This document shows, in pieces, positions 10,080 through 20,015 of a DNA stretch of 64,000 nt. A program made the position numbers and the translations under genes. Location: assembly GCA_022496805.1 (NCBI GenBank), contig CM040107.1:11366501-11430500 (forward strand), in the 5' to 3' direction. The notes beneath the pieces were generated by a model. The model was not told where the DNA came from. It saw nothing but the letters and a program-made list of their open reading frames with translations, and ran no database searches. Position 1 is the first letter of the stretch; every line of letters starts with the position of its first letter. This DNA is from Pohlia nutans (Eukaryota; Streptophyta; Bryopsida; Bryales; Mniaceae).

Positions 10080-13000
10080 GTGATTGCTACAGAACCAGAA
10101 ATAGAGGCGGACCCGGCAGGAAACCGGATAGGAAACTGGGCATCAGGGGACGGGCCCCTGACAGACCCAGCCACAATCCGGAATTTGAATTGGGCCGCCT
10201 TAAATTGGGCGGCTCACTATTCATTCCTCCCCGGTTCCTCCAGCCCTCCTCGCGCACCCCATTTTGTGTTCCCGGATAGTGTTAGAGTTCATTGTGAGCG
10301 CCCGGAGAGAGAGAACAGGGTGCGCTCGGACAAAGAGGAGAGCGAGCGACCGGAGATTGAGCGCAAAAAACTTAGGCGGAGTTCACAGAACGGGGAGAGT
10401 GCGCACCTGGGGAGTGAGGGGTGAGAGCTCCAGGAAGTTAGGCGCAAATCATGGAAGAAAGAGAGTGCGCACCCGGGGAGAGAGGCGCGCAATTTACGGA
10501 AGAGGAGAGAGGTGCGTCCGGAGCCAGCGGCTATGGCGCGCAGGGGAAAGAGAGAGTTAGGGTCCAAAACCCTGGAGAAGAGAGTGCTTCGGGCCATTCC
10601 ACAGCACTCGGGGGATTTTGAGGTTTCGGTCACGATTCTCACGACCATAGGATGCATAGGACTCTTTTGCAGGGTGTGGGATGTGCAGGACGCGAAGATG
10701 TTGGCAGAGATTGAGGGCGGAGCTATGGAGTTAGCCTTCCGATCGAGCTACATCCGGGCGAAATACGGGAATTGGACCCGGGAGCACCAGCGCTTCACAT
10801 ATGGCTTCCCGGAGACAGACCAGGACCTTGAACCAGGCAACAAGGGAGACACGGAGTGGGTGAGAAAGCGTTTCATCTTCCTCTCGGATCTCGACGGATT
10901 CAAAGTGTCGGATTGCCTGAATCCCCGGGAGCAGCGTCTTCTCCAATTCGTGGTGCCAATCCTCATCCCGGAGAAGCCCACCACCCTCACGGTCACGTTG
11001 GCGAAGGGCAAGAATCCTTCTCCGCGCTGTATTACAAGAAGAAGATCAACTGGGACATCTTAGTGCAAAGGAATGCCAAACATTCGGCAACCAATCTCGA
11101 AGGTTAGAAGGGTTGTCCTCTTGCCCCTTTCCTTTATCATTTGTACGAGAAGCACGGATGCATCATGGAACAGGAGAAGAAGAGGCTGGAGATTCCACCG
11201 ATTCCAGGAGAGAAAAGTCCGGCCAAGAGGAAGGCAACGCATGTCGAAGAAGCAAGGAATCGGCCAAGGGGAAGGCAGCGCATCCGGGAGGAGAAGGGAA
11301 CCGGCCAAGGCATGCACCGGAACCGGAGGAGATGGAAATGGCCCACCCGGTGGGAAGAGAGCAACTAAGGACACCCCAACCGAACAGGGGAAGCATCCGG
11401 GAGGAACGCCGGAAGGAAAGGGAGGATCCGGCGCTGGGGCAACCGGGTGACGCCAGGGCCATCCCAGAGGAGAGAAGAAAGAAGAAGGAGGACCGCTCGG
11501 AAGAAGGACAACCGGGCACTGGTGCCAGGCCGCAACGAGAGGAGCGGCAGAAGAAAAAGGAGGACCCGGAAGAGGGCCAACCGGGTGGAGTAAGGCCTCG
11601 ACAGGAGGAGAGGTCGAAACGAAGGGAAGACTCAGAAGGAGTCCTGCCGGGTGAGGAAGGACCGCAACCGTAGCTGAGGAGGAAGAAGATGGAAGATTCG
11701 GCAGCGGGTTCCAAACCGGATGAGAGAGGCCCCTCCCGAGTGCGCAACCGGGAGCAGCAAGTGCAGAAGAGGAAGCTAATCCTCAAGAGCGACGGGGACG
11801 AGGACCCGGATATCCTGGAGGTTACTCCGCTCCGGAAGAAGAGTCAGAGTCGGAAGAAGACAACTCCGGTGAACAGCCGAGGAGCTCGTCCCACGGAAAA
11901 GGACAATGAGGAGGACTGTGATGAGGAGGAATCCGAGGACGAGGGAGACCGGGAGAAGGGGCCCACCATGGAAACGGAGCCAGCCCGGGAAGAAGGACCA
12001 CCCGGGGAGGCAGAGGACGAGGTCCGCATCCTCGCGGCAGAAGACATCCTTCTAACGGCCCGGGTAGCCCTAGATGTGGTAGAGGAGAGGTACACCCCTA
12101 TATTCACTGCGCTATGGGAAGTGGGAAACATCCTTCGGAGCAAGGATGTACTGGAGTACCCGGGGCTGGTCAAAAAGCTTAAGAAAGAGGTCAACCCGGA
12201 CCGGAAACAGGCGAACCTGGTGATCTTTCTCGCGTTGGAGCAGAAAGAGGAGTTGCGCAAAAAGAAGGAATACATCCGGAAGATGGAGGAGCGTATCTAG
12301 AAAGAGGAGCAGCATATCCAGAAACAAGAGTAGTTCATCCAACAGGCGGAGGAGATTGACCAAACCTGCATCACGAAGGTCGTCCGGTTATTCCAACCGA
12401 AAGAGGAGGTGCAGGCCAAGGCTCGGCTGTACGACGCTAAGATCACCCAACCGGGGATGGCAGGGGCAACCCGGGTGAAGAATATTGTGAGGGATTACGC
12501 TGCCAAGGTGGAGGAGGCATTATTGGAGTTCCTGGCACCGGCGAAACTGGTAATGCGAGCCCATCCGTCCTTGAACCAGACGTGGTGCAGACCAACAACC
12601 GGGACGAGAGAGTAGTATCCGGGCATGAGATGTAGGGGACTTTCCAGTTGTCCGCGGATGCCCCTCAGGCAGGAGATTTGGACAGGCTGCTGAGGACTCG
12701 GAGTTCAACTCAGGAGCAGACTTCCTGGCCGGTGGAAGAAGCGGAGCCGATTCAGGTGGTCCACCCCGGAGGAGCAAGCCCGGTGGATGTTTTGAACCCG
12801 GAAGAGGAAATGGTGGAGATCGGCGCCCAACAAGGTAGGGAGGAACGACCAGAGGGTGGGCCAGGAGGTAACCCGAACGGTCAACTGGATGGTGCGCAAG
12901 GGGGCAAACTGGACGTGGGGCGGCAGGAGGTTCACGGTGCGCATGGGAGCAAAGCAGCCGTTCCAAACACTAGTAGAAATCTTGTCTTATGTGACAAGTC

Positions 13001-13250
13001 TTTAATGACTGAATGTCGGGAATGACATGTCCGTAATGACACAAAGTGGGACTTTGTGTCATTACAGACTTGTCATTCCCGACATTGAGTCATTAAAGAC
13101 TCGTCACATAAGACAAGATTTCTTCTAGTGAAACGTGGTGGAGAACCCGGAGAACCAAGAGGGGCAGCAAGTGGAAGAACGGAGAGCGGAAGAGTCGCTA
13201 CCCGGAAACTCCATGGGTGAGCTGGATCCGGGATTAGTGGATCCGGCCGC
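10080..13250 (+). pseudogene. Charged gag-like or TE-derived protein, broken, with MITE insertion
   Basis: A chain of GC-rich open stretches on the plus strand reads as one decayed protein. About 10512-11063 is a globular region with YGNWTREHQRF and LSDLDGFKVSDCLNP. About 11113-11673 is a run of imperfect repeats of the type EERRKKKEDPEEGQPG. 11689-12300 is an acidic region followed by a coiled coil (EQKEELRKKKEYIRKMEE). After stops at 12298-12300 and 12331-12333 the frame reopens (12409-12615 and 12648-12967). The tail resumes after the MITE, from 13134 to the TAA near 13250, in frame with the part before it if the MITE and one AAA are removed. I do not recognise the family. The repeats, lack of a known domain and position next to other TEs suggest a non-autonomous TE gag or TE-borne host protein. 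Confidence 0.45.
12968..13130. mobile_element. CACTA-type MITE, 163 bp, target duplication AAA
   Basis: An almost perfect hairpin beginning CACTAGTAGAAATCTTGTC and ending in its inverse TTCTTCTAGTG. It is flanked by AAA at 12965-12967 and 13131-13133, the 3-bp duplication typical of CACTA (CMC) transposons. It sits inside the reading frame of the gag-like gene. The arms are so well kept that insertion was probably recent. A decayed relative lies at about 48944-49112. Confidence 0.85.
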
Positions 13251-13772
13251 ATAAGGTAGAGTTTTTGAGTAGGTAGATTAGAATACTTTTTGTGAATAGA
13301 CTTTTTAAGACTTAAATGTTAGTGGCAGCTTAGGATAGAAACTGAACCGTGGAGAGAGCTCCCCGGTTTTCAAGATCCCGTGATTGTAGGATCTGAGGAT
13401 TTTACGGATCCGGGCGTTTGGGGTGGCTTCTTATAGAGGAATGCTCTTCATTCCTTGGGTCTTTTTGTGTACCACTGTTCCGTGTAAATGATTAGAGGCG
13501 CATGTTCTTTTCCACAAAGTTGTGTGTATGTGTGTGCGTGTGTGTGCTTGTCTTGTTGCGTGAAATAGTGGTCCAATTAGTCCCTTGGTAACCGGATGGA
13601 CTAACCGGGCTCTGGTGTAGAATCAGTTAAGAGACCGGGTAGAAGATTTGGAGGAGTTAGGGTTGTTTGAATGTGAGGTTTTCCGCGCCTCGTATAGGAG
13701 ATAAGCCGAGTTAGTGGCTGAGTGAACGGGAGGGGTACTCCGGTTTTCTCAGAACTCCAGAGTGTGAGTGTA
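13251..13772. other. 3' flank of the gag-like gene
   Basis: About 520 bp without coding. It includes a GT-rich run (TGTGTGTATGTGTGTGCGTG, from about 13520). This is the left flank into which the copia element inserted; sequence continues at 19184. Confidence 0.4.
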
Positions 13773-13777
13773 CACTA

Positions 13778-14034
13778 TATTGAAGGTAAGAGATGAGAGC
13801 ACAAAGCACACACACACACAAGGAATGCGTAGAAAGAGATGACCTTTACTCAAAGGCCTTCCACCTTAAGTAGTGTACACTAGGAGGTCACCATGGACAA
13901 ACCATATGGGATAACTCATCACAAGGACACTCTAGAGATCAGCCCATGCCTAACCCCTCTTCCCACACACCATTATTTAGCACCCGAACCTCTTTGGCTC
14001 CTAGCAATACTACCGTACATCAATTACCTCAATA
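13778..14034 (-). repeat. 3' LTR of the copia element
   Basis: 257 bp, with ends TATTGAAGGT...ACCTCAATA that are inverted copies of each other apart from one base. The ends are not the usual TG..CA. It differs from the other LTR at three bases plus a CA-repeat length change. Confidence 0.93.
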
Positions 14035-17000
14035 CTCCCACTTTGCGTAGAGCCAAAGCCTCTAAGTCCAAATGCTATTACTAATCGTTGGTGTCGGTCT
14101 CTACAAAGACCCTTTGTGAGCACATCCGCCACCATGTGCTCCGTTGGACAATACTCCAACCATATAACTCCCAATTCCAACTTCTCCCGAATGAAGTGGT
14201 ATTGCACATCAATGTGCTTTGTGCGTGAATGATGTGTAGGGTTCTTTGCAAGTGAAATGCACCCTTGGTTGTCACACATGATCGTTGTAGCCTCACCTTG
14301 TGTGCAACCCACATCCACCATTAGTTGCCTCAACCAAATGGCCTCCTTCGTAGCATGGCTCGTAGCCATGTACTCGGCCTCCACCGTTGATATCGCCGTG
14401 GTTTGTTGCCGCTTGCTATTCCACGATACCGCTCCCGATCCGACCTTGAACATGTAGCCCGTTGTCGATCTTTGATTGCTCGTGTCTCCCGCGTAGTCCG
14501 CGTCGCAATAGCCGCTCAACACAATGTCTTTGCCGCCAAGACACAACTTGACATCGCTTGTGCCCTTCAAGTAGCGCATGATTCTCTTGACCGCCATCCA
14601 ATGCATTGAGCCCGGTCTCGCCATGTGTTGACTCACCACGCTAATTGGATACGCGAGGTCGGGCCGTGTCGCAATCATCGCATACATCAACGACCCCACC
14701 GCTTGCTTGTATGGCACCTCCGCTATGGATTTGGCCTCCGCCGCATACTCCTCTTCCGAAAGCTTGACGAGCTTGGAGTTTGCATCCAATGGTGTTGCCA
14801 CGGGCTTACAATCCTCCATCCCGAATCTCTTGAGCACGTCCATCACATACTTGCCTTGACTCATGGTGATAGTGCGTGTAGCCCTGTCTCGCACAAACTC
14901 AACACCAAGACAAAAGTGCAATTCTCCAAGATCACTCATCTCGTACTCTCTCTCAAGCATGCCTTTTAATGCATTCATTGAACTCATGAGGCTTGCAAGA
15001 ATGATCAAATCGTCAACATATATGATCACAATCACCACATGTTGTCCCTCTTGCATGAAGTAGAGACTATGATCCGCAATGCTCCTAGTAAACCCGTGTG
15101 CAAGCAAGAACGTGTCAATCTTTTGGTACCACGCTCTTGGAGATTTTTTCAACCCATACAATGATTTTTGCAACTTACAAACAAGGTGCTCATTACCTTG
15201 TTGCACAAAGCCCTCGGGTTGCACCATGTAGATGTCCTCCTCCAAATCGCCATTCAAAAATGCGGTTTTCACATCCATTTGATGCATTTCCAAGTCCATG
15301 GCCGCTCCAATCGCAAGAATGCATCGAATGGTGGTGAACTTGGCCACAGGAGCAAACGTCTCGTGAAAGTCTACCCCATGCACTTGCGCGAACCGCTTGG
15401 CTACTAGTCTTGCCTTGTCACGCACCACATTACCCGAAACATCCCTCTTTGTCCGAAACACCCATTTGCAACCAATGGGGTTGCGATCCTTTGGAATGGG
15501 AGTTAATTGCCACGTACCATTAGCAATTAGAGAGTCGTACTCCTCTTGCATGGCGCGCTCCCACTTGACCACATCCTCACCTTGCATGGCTTCACGAATG
15601 GTCAATGGACCATCCGATAATGCCACATTCGCATGCTCGTCATCCTCTTGAGGGAAGATGTGATTCTTCCACCATTCTCCAGGTGGCTTGCGCAATCTCT
15701 CGGGGTACCGCCGCTCGCTTGAAGAAATTTGCTCTTCTTGCGCGTCCTTTGCGCCATTCTTGGCCTTTGAGTTCGATGGCGCTTCAACAACCTCCGTGTC
15801 ACCATCTTCGTCATCACCGTCCTCATCACCTACATCAACAACACTAGGAGACTTGGAGGGTGTGTCCACCAACATGTCTCCACTACTCCCACTTGGAGCA
15901 ACCTCCAAAGGACCCTTCATCGTAGACTCCTCACAAAACGTCACATCACGTGACCGAATGATCTTCCTCGTGTCCACCAACATGAGTCTATACGCCTTGG
16001 TACCTTCAGAATACCCAAGAAACACATACTTTAAGGCCTTAGCCTCGAGTTTAGTCCTCCGTTCGTCGGGAACCTTTGCGTATGCAATGCATCCGAAGAT
16101 GCGCATGTGTGCAACACATGGTTGCCTCCCACTCCACGCTTGCTCCGGTGTCATGCCTTCAACCGCGCTTGTTGGACACCGATTGCGAGTGTACACCGCA
16201 TTCACCACCGCTTCCGCCCAAAGGTCCAACTTCAAGTTTTGAGCGTGCAACATGCTCCTCGCCATCTCTACAATGGTGCGATTTGCGCGCTCCGCAACTC
16301 CATTTTGTTGAGGCGTGTACGGGGTCGAAGTTTGGCGTGCGATGCCTTCTTTCTTCAATAGCTCGTCAAACTTCTTGGACATATACTCGCCGCCATTGTC
16401 CGATCGAAACACCTTGATCTTCATCTCGGATTGGTTCTCCACCAATGTCTTGAACTCCTTGAACTTCTCGAAGCACTCACTCTTGGCCTTGATTGGGTAG
16501 AGCCAAATCTTCCTTGAAAAGTCATCGATGAAGGTCACAAAGTACTTGCAACCTCCCATCGACGAGGTCTTCATTGGGCCACACACATCCGAATGCACGA
16601 TCTCCAAAACCTTCGTGGCCCGAGTCGCCGCTTCACCCGCAAATGGCAACCGTTGTTGCTTGCCTTCAATGCAACCTTCACAAGTGAATGAAAAAGCATC
16701 CACTTTCAATTGATGAAGGTCCATGCCACTTACCATGCCGCGTAGTGTCTTCACACTCTTGATGTTGAAATGGCGGAGTCGACGATGCCACAACGCCAAC
16801 TTGTCGTCCTTCAAGTTTGAATGCGCCAACGCCGCCGATTCCTTGAAATGCACCTTCGAGAATTTGATGTGGTACAAGCCCTCGTGTTCTTCAATGATGG
16901 CCACCTCATCTCGACTCGGTGACAACACATAACACCCCTTATCACTAAACTCAACCCTCAAGTGCTTTGCCACTAATTGCCGCACCAATAATAAATTTGC

Positions 17001-17048
17001 CGTTAATTTGGGAACGTGGAGGACATCTTGGATAGTGATTGTCTTCAT
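14010..17048 (-). CDS. pol: Copia pol: GAG-pre-integrase, integrase, reverse transcriptase, RNase H
   Basis: An intact 1012-residue frame whose end overlaps the 3' LTR. Visible in order: GAG-pre-integrase zinc motif (H88, H93, C123, C126), then the integrase core with D154 (HSDVCGPM), D217 (RSDNGGEY) and E253 in QQNGVAERANR. The reverse transcriptase follows with QMDVKTAFLNGDL and the YVDD active site, then a copia-type RNase H (CDADYAGD, then TVEAEYMA). This is a full-length copia pol. It joins the upstream gag frame only through frameshifts at about 17050 and 17150. The acidic, Ser-rich linker between integrase and RT is normal for the family. Confidence 0.95.
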   Translation of the reverse strand: MKTITIQDVLHVPKLTANLLLVRQLVAKHLRVEFSDKGCYVLSPSRDEVAIIEEHEGLYHIKFSKVHFKESAALAHSNLKDDKLALWHRRLRHFNIKSVKTLRGMVSGMDLHQLKVDAFSFTCEGCIEGKQQRLPFAGEAATRATKVLEIVHSDVCGPMKTSSMGGCKYFVTFIDDFSRKIWLYPIKAKSECFEKFKEFKTLVENQSEMKIKVFRSDNGGEYMSKKFDELLKKEGIARQTSTPYTPQQNGVAERANRTIVEMARSMLHAQNLKLDLWAEAVVNAVYTRNRCPTSAVEGMTPEQAWSGRQPCVAHMRIFGCIAYAKVPDERRTKLEAKALKYVFLGYSEGTKAYRLMLVDTRKIIRSRDVTFCEESTMKGPLEVAPSGSSGDMLVDTPSKSPSVVDVGDEDGDDEDGDTEVVEAPSNSKAKNGAKDAQEEQISSSERRYPERLRKPPGEWWKNHIFPQEDDEHANVALSDGPLTIREAMQGEDVVKWERAMQEEYDSLIANGTWQLTPIPKDRNPIGCKWVFRTKRDVSGNVVRDKARLVAKRFAQVHGVDFHETFAPVAKFTTIRCILAIGAAMDLEMHQMDVKTAFLNGDLEEDIYMVQPEGFVQQGNEHLVCKLQKSLYGLKKSPRAWYQKIDTFLLAHGFTRSIADHSLYFMQEGQHVVIVIIYVDDLIILASLMSSMNALKGMLEREYEMSDLGELHFCLGVEFVRDRATRTITMSQGKYVMDVLKRFGMEDCKPVATPLDANSKLVKLSEEEYAAEAKSIAEVPYKQAVGSLMYAMIATRPDLAYPISVVSQHMARPGSMHWMAVKRIMRYLKGTSDVKLCLGGKDIVLSGYCDADYAGDTSNQRSTTGYMFKVGSGAVSWNSKRQQTTAISTVEAEYMATSHATKEAIWLRQLMVDVGCTQGEATTIMCDNQGCISLAKNPTHHSRTKHIDVQYHFIREKLELGVIWLEYCPTEHMVADVLTKGLCRDRHQRLVIAFGLRGFGSTQSGSIEVIDVR

Positions 17049-18097
17049 ACAACCCTCACCTCAGTGTCTACAACAAGTTGGCCTTTGCCAATGGCCTCAA
17101 GCACCGTATCATCTCCCAAAATCACCCTCCTTGGGTTAATGAGAGCATATAACTTGAAAACAAGTTTTATGCGGTGACATGTGGCTTGTAGCCCCCGAAT
17201 CAACAATCCAATCACTCGTACTACCATTGCACGATACATTGCTTGCCATCATTGCATACTCGTCTTTGCCATCACTCATGATTGCATCCCAAGAGACATA
17301 CCGCGTAGTAAACGCATACTCATCATCATCATCACGAGTTGTAGTGTTGTTTGCACTCTCTCCCTTCTCATCCCTCTTGCGTTTGTAACAAAACTTGGCA
17401 ATGTGGCCCTTCTTACCGCAATAGAAGCACGCCTTGTCGCTAGAGCTCCCACTGCCTCCATTCTTGGATTGCTTTGCCATGAGAGCCGCACTATCTCCAC
17501 GAGACTCATTCTCCTTTCGCCGCGAGAGCTCGTGCAATAACCACGAGGTCATATAGTCCAATGTGAGCTCCGAAATGGGCCTTGACTCCATGGGCACGAT
17601 GAGATACTCGTACGAGGGTGGTAGGCTTTCCAAAAGGGTCATCACAACATCCCCATCGGAAATGGTCACGTCTGCACCGTTGAGTTGATCCGCGAGTGCC
17701 TTGACTTTGTTGATGTGCGCCAACATGTCGTCTTCTTCCTCCATCTTGATGGTGAAGAACTTGCGCCGCAAAAACAATATGTTGGCCAAACTCTTTGCTT
17801 CGTGAATGTTGCAAAGCTTGGCCCATGCCTCGCGGGGTGTCTTGCACGAATGAATGTGCGCAAGTTAGGAATCCGAAAGATTGAGAGCCTAGATGGCAAA
17901 TGCCTTCTTCTTGCGCCTCAAATATGCTTGCATCACGCCGGGTTGGTAGTAGATTGAGGGGGCTCTTCACTACCATCGACAATGTCCCACAACTCCTTCT
18001 CCGCCATGACCATCTCCATTTTGAACTTCCACAAGTGGAAATTCACGCCATCGAACTTGTCCACCACTTTGGGATCCTCACCCTCATAAGATGTCAT
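17049..18097 (-). pseudogene. gag: Copia gag and protease, frameshifted
   Basis: The start is probably the ATG at 18097 (MTSYEGEDPKVV). The region reads as a UBN2-type copia Gag, with a CCHC zinc knuckle (CFYCGKKGHIAKFC) and the protease active site DSGATSHM near the 3' end. The frame is broken by a one-base loss near 17940, stops near 17889 and 17868, and further shifts near 17150 and 17050 before pol. Gag would package the RNA and the protease would process the polyprotein. This copy could not make an intact polyprotein. Confidence 0.85.
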
Positions 18098-18183
18098 GAT
18101 CCTCACTCACGAATGCCTCCTCACTCAATTAAACCCTCAAACTCAATAACCACACTCGTTTTTATGATTTTTTGATAGAAAGT

Positions 18184-18505
18184 AGCACCTTTGTGCTTCC
18201 GATGCCTCTAGTTCAACCCTAAACAACAAATCAGCACCTTTGTGCTCCACACACACCTTCCAACACTCAAATGCGAAGGTAGCTCACCCAAATTGCAGAG
18301 ATGTTAACCAAAACACCTCAAATCACTCAATGGAGCTCCCACTACTCCGATTGACCCAAATCAACACCTTAGTGTTCCCAATCACTCAATGCTCGTAATC
18401 GACACCTTTGTGTCCCTCAATAGCACTATATCAATGCTCATGGACTCACATAAGCCCCTTGAAACCCTAAATGCATTGAAATTGCTCAAAACCGCACCTT
18501 TGTGC
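18184..18505 (-). ncRNA. Five repeated hairpins in the copia leader
   Basis: The untranslated leader between PBS and gag holds five short stem-loops of the form NNCAC-CTTT-GTGNN (plus strand) at 18184-18197, 18233-18246, 18363-18376, 18401-18414 and 18494-18505. Stem arms are AGCAC/GTGCT twice, AACAC/GTGTT, GACAC/GTGTC and GCAC/GTGC. Paired positions change together, so the pairing, not the sequence, is kept. A packaging, dimerisation or translation role is inference. Confidence 0.6.
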
Positions 18506-18910
18506 ACCCAAGTGCATAAAGTAACCCCAAATGAAAATTTGAGCACTCCAAGGCTATGAAACACATGCAACACCTCAATGCAAGTGCCCAATCACTTAGA
18601 TCAGACCATAGACCCTCCCTTAGAGCCTCAACACCTCACAAATCACTTGTATGACCACAAGTGCATCAAATTGAACGAAACGACGTTCCACTTACAAAAG
18701 AGGCTTGGAATGAAAAACTTGGAAATCCAAAGGAAGAGATCGGCCAAGAAGAGTGCTCCCACGTGTAACTTCAGCCCGTGCACACCTCCAAGAGAGAAGA
18801 CTCCTCCAAAACGCTCCAAAATGCTCCCAAAAGCTCCAAATCAACCCCTTCCGCAACGACCTCGAACTAATTGCCTCAATGCAATCAAAGACTCATGCAA
18901 CACACATGAG

Positions 18911-18923
18911 TGGGCCCATAACC
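18911..18923 (-). other. Primer-binding site for the anticodon half of initiator tRNA-Met
   Basis: TGGGCCCATAACC on the plus strand abuts the LTR end at 18924. It is identical to the anticodon-loop segment of plant initiator tRNA-Met. The element RNA therefore carries the complement and would be primed by an internal tRNA fragment, not the usual 3' CCA end. Half-tRNA priming is known for Drosophila copia and yeast Ty5. Confidence 0.85.
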
Positions 18924-19178
18924 TATTGAAGGTAAGAGATGAGAGCAGAAAGCACACACACACAAGGAATGCGTAGAAAGAGATGATCTTTACTCAAAGG
19001 CCTTCCACCTTAAGTAGTGTACACTAGGAGGTCACCATGGACAAACCATATGGGATAACTCATCACAAGGACACTCTAGAGATCAGCCCATGCCTAACCC
19101 CTCTTCCCACACACCATTATTTAGCACCCGAACCTCTTTGGCTCCTAGCAATACTACTGTACATCAATTACCTCAATA
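18924..19178 (-). repeat. 5' LTR of the copia element
   Basis: 255 bp, same ends as the other LTR (TATTGAAGGT...ACCTCAATA), followed by the target duplication CACTA. Confidence 0.93.
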
Positions 19179-19183
19179 CACTA

Positions 19184-20015
19184 CACTTTGTACTTTGGGG
19201 TGTCACAAAGAACAAATGTACAAGTACATGACTTTGTACTTCAAATTACCACATCTTACACCTCATTTTTTCAGATTTGTTGTATTTTCTATGTCCATCA
19301 ATACTTGATGATCCGTAAACATCAATGACTTATGCAAAATTTCTTTAGTTATTATTTGAAAAGTGTACTTTTGTACTGTTCACTTTGGATGTCACAAAGT
19401 ACTGAATACCCACAAAAGTACAAAGTTTGTGGATGGAATAAAGTTTCTCGTGGTTGCATTCTACATATTACATAGATCTACATAATAGGCCAGAGTTTTT
19501 TCGCATGTAAGAAAAGGTGAAAATTTTTAACTTTTTATTATTTTCGCAAGAGATTCTAGAAGTTTGGAAGCAGTTCTGGAATGGCTAACTGCCAATTTAA
19601 TGAAAAAACCTCTCCATCGGAAATTTCTTTTTTTGCGCATGGCTGCCGGCTCCTTGTACTTCCAGTGGCGAGAGTACTTTTTGTACTCTTTGGTGATGAC
19701 GTGGTCGGCCACGAACGTTTGCAGTGACCAGGATTTGTGGACGCCGAGCGAGAAAAGCAAGGTAACGGAAGCGCTTCCATCTGCCTAGTTGCCCTGCAAA
19801 ACCAGGTCGAGGCGGCGCTTCCCTTTGAGCCGTCCCTCAATCCTCACTGATGCTCAGCTTAGATCCATCAGCTTAGATCCATTCCGTTCGAATCTTCCTT
19901 GCGCCGTTACTCTGGCCGTGCATGGTTGCTCTAGGAGTTCATGGAGACGTGTTTTGAAGTTGTTAGGGTCACAATTGCTGTGCGTAGGAGTGAATGTTGA
20001 TTTCCTCAGTAGGTT
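19184..20015. other. GTAC-rich noncoding 5' region of the DDE element
   Basis: It contains several TTTGTACTTT and AAAGTAC words, including GTCACAAAGTAC (near 19395) and its partner TTTGGGGTGTCAC (near 19195). It continues the sequence left of the copia insertion. Short open stretches on both strands are not recognisable. Confidence 0.4.

Larger units (their letters stand above)
13778..19178 (-). mobile_element. Complete Ty1/copia LTR retrotransposon
   Basis: Two near-identical LTRs (13778-14034 and 18924-19178) bracket a gag-pol region on the minus strand. The 5-bp target duplication CACTA is perfect: 13773-13777 on the left, 19179-19183 on the right. The LTRs differ by about three substitutions and one CA-repeat length change, so insertion was recent. 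Coding order (gag, protease, integrase, RT, RNase H) is that of Ty1/copia. Despite the young LTRs the coding frame holds several stops and frameshifts, so this copy was probably mobilised in trans or decayed quickly. Confidence 0.95.

Noticed and set aside
11137..11786. Minus-strand frame of 207 codons opposite the charged repeats
   Set aside because: It is the complement of the plus-strand Lys/Glu/Arg-rich coding region, giving a Ser/Leu/Phe-rich shadow.
18911..18923. tRNA gene fragment
   Set aside because: Only 13 bp of initiator tRNA-Met are present and they abut the LTR, so it is the primer-binding site.
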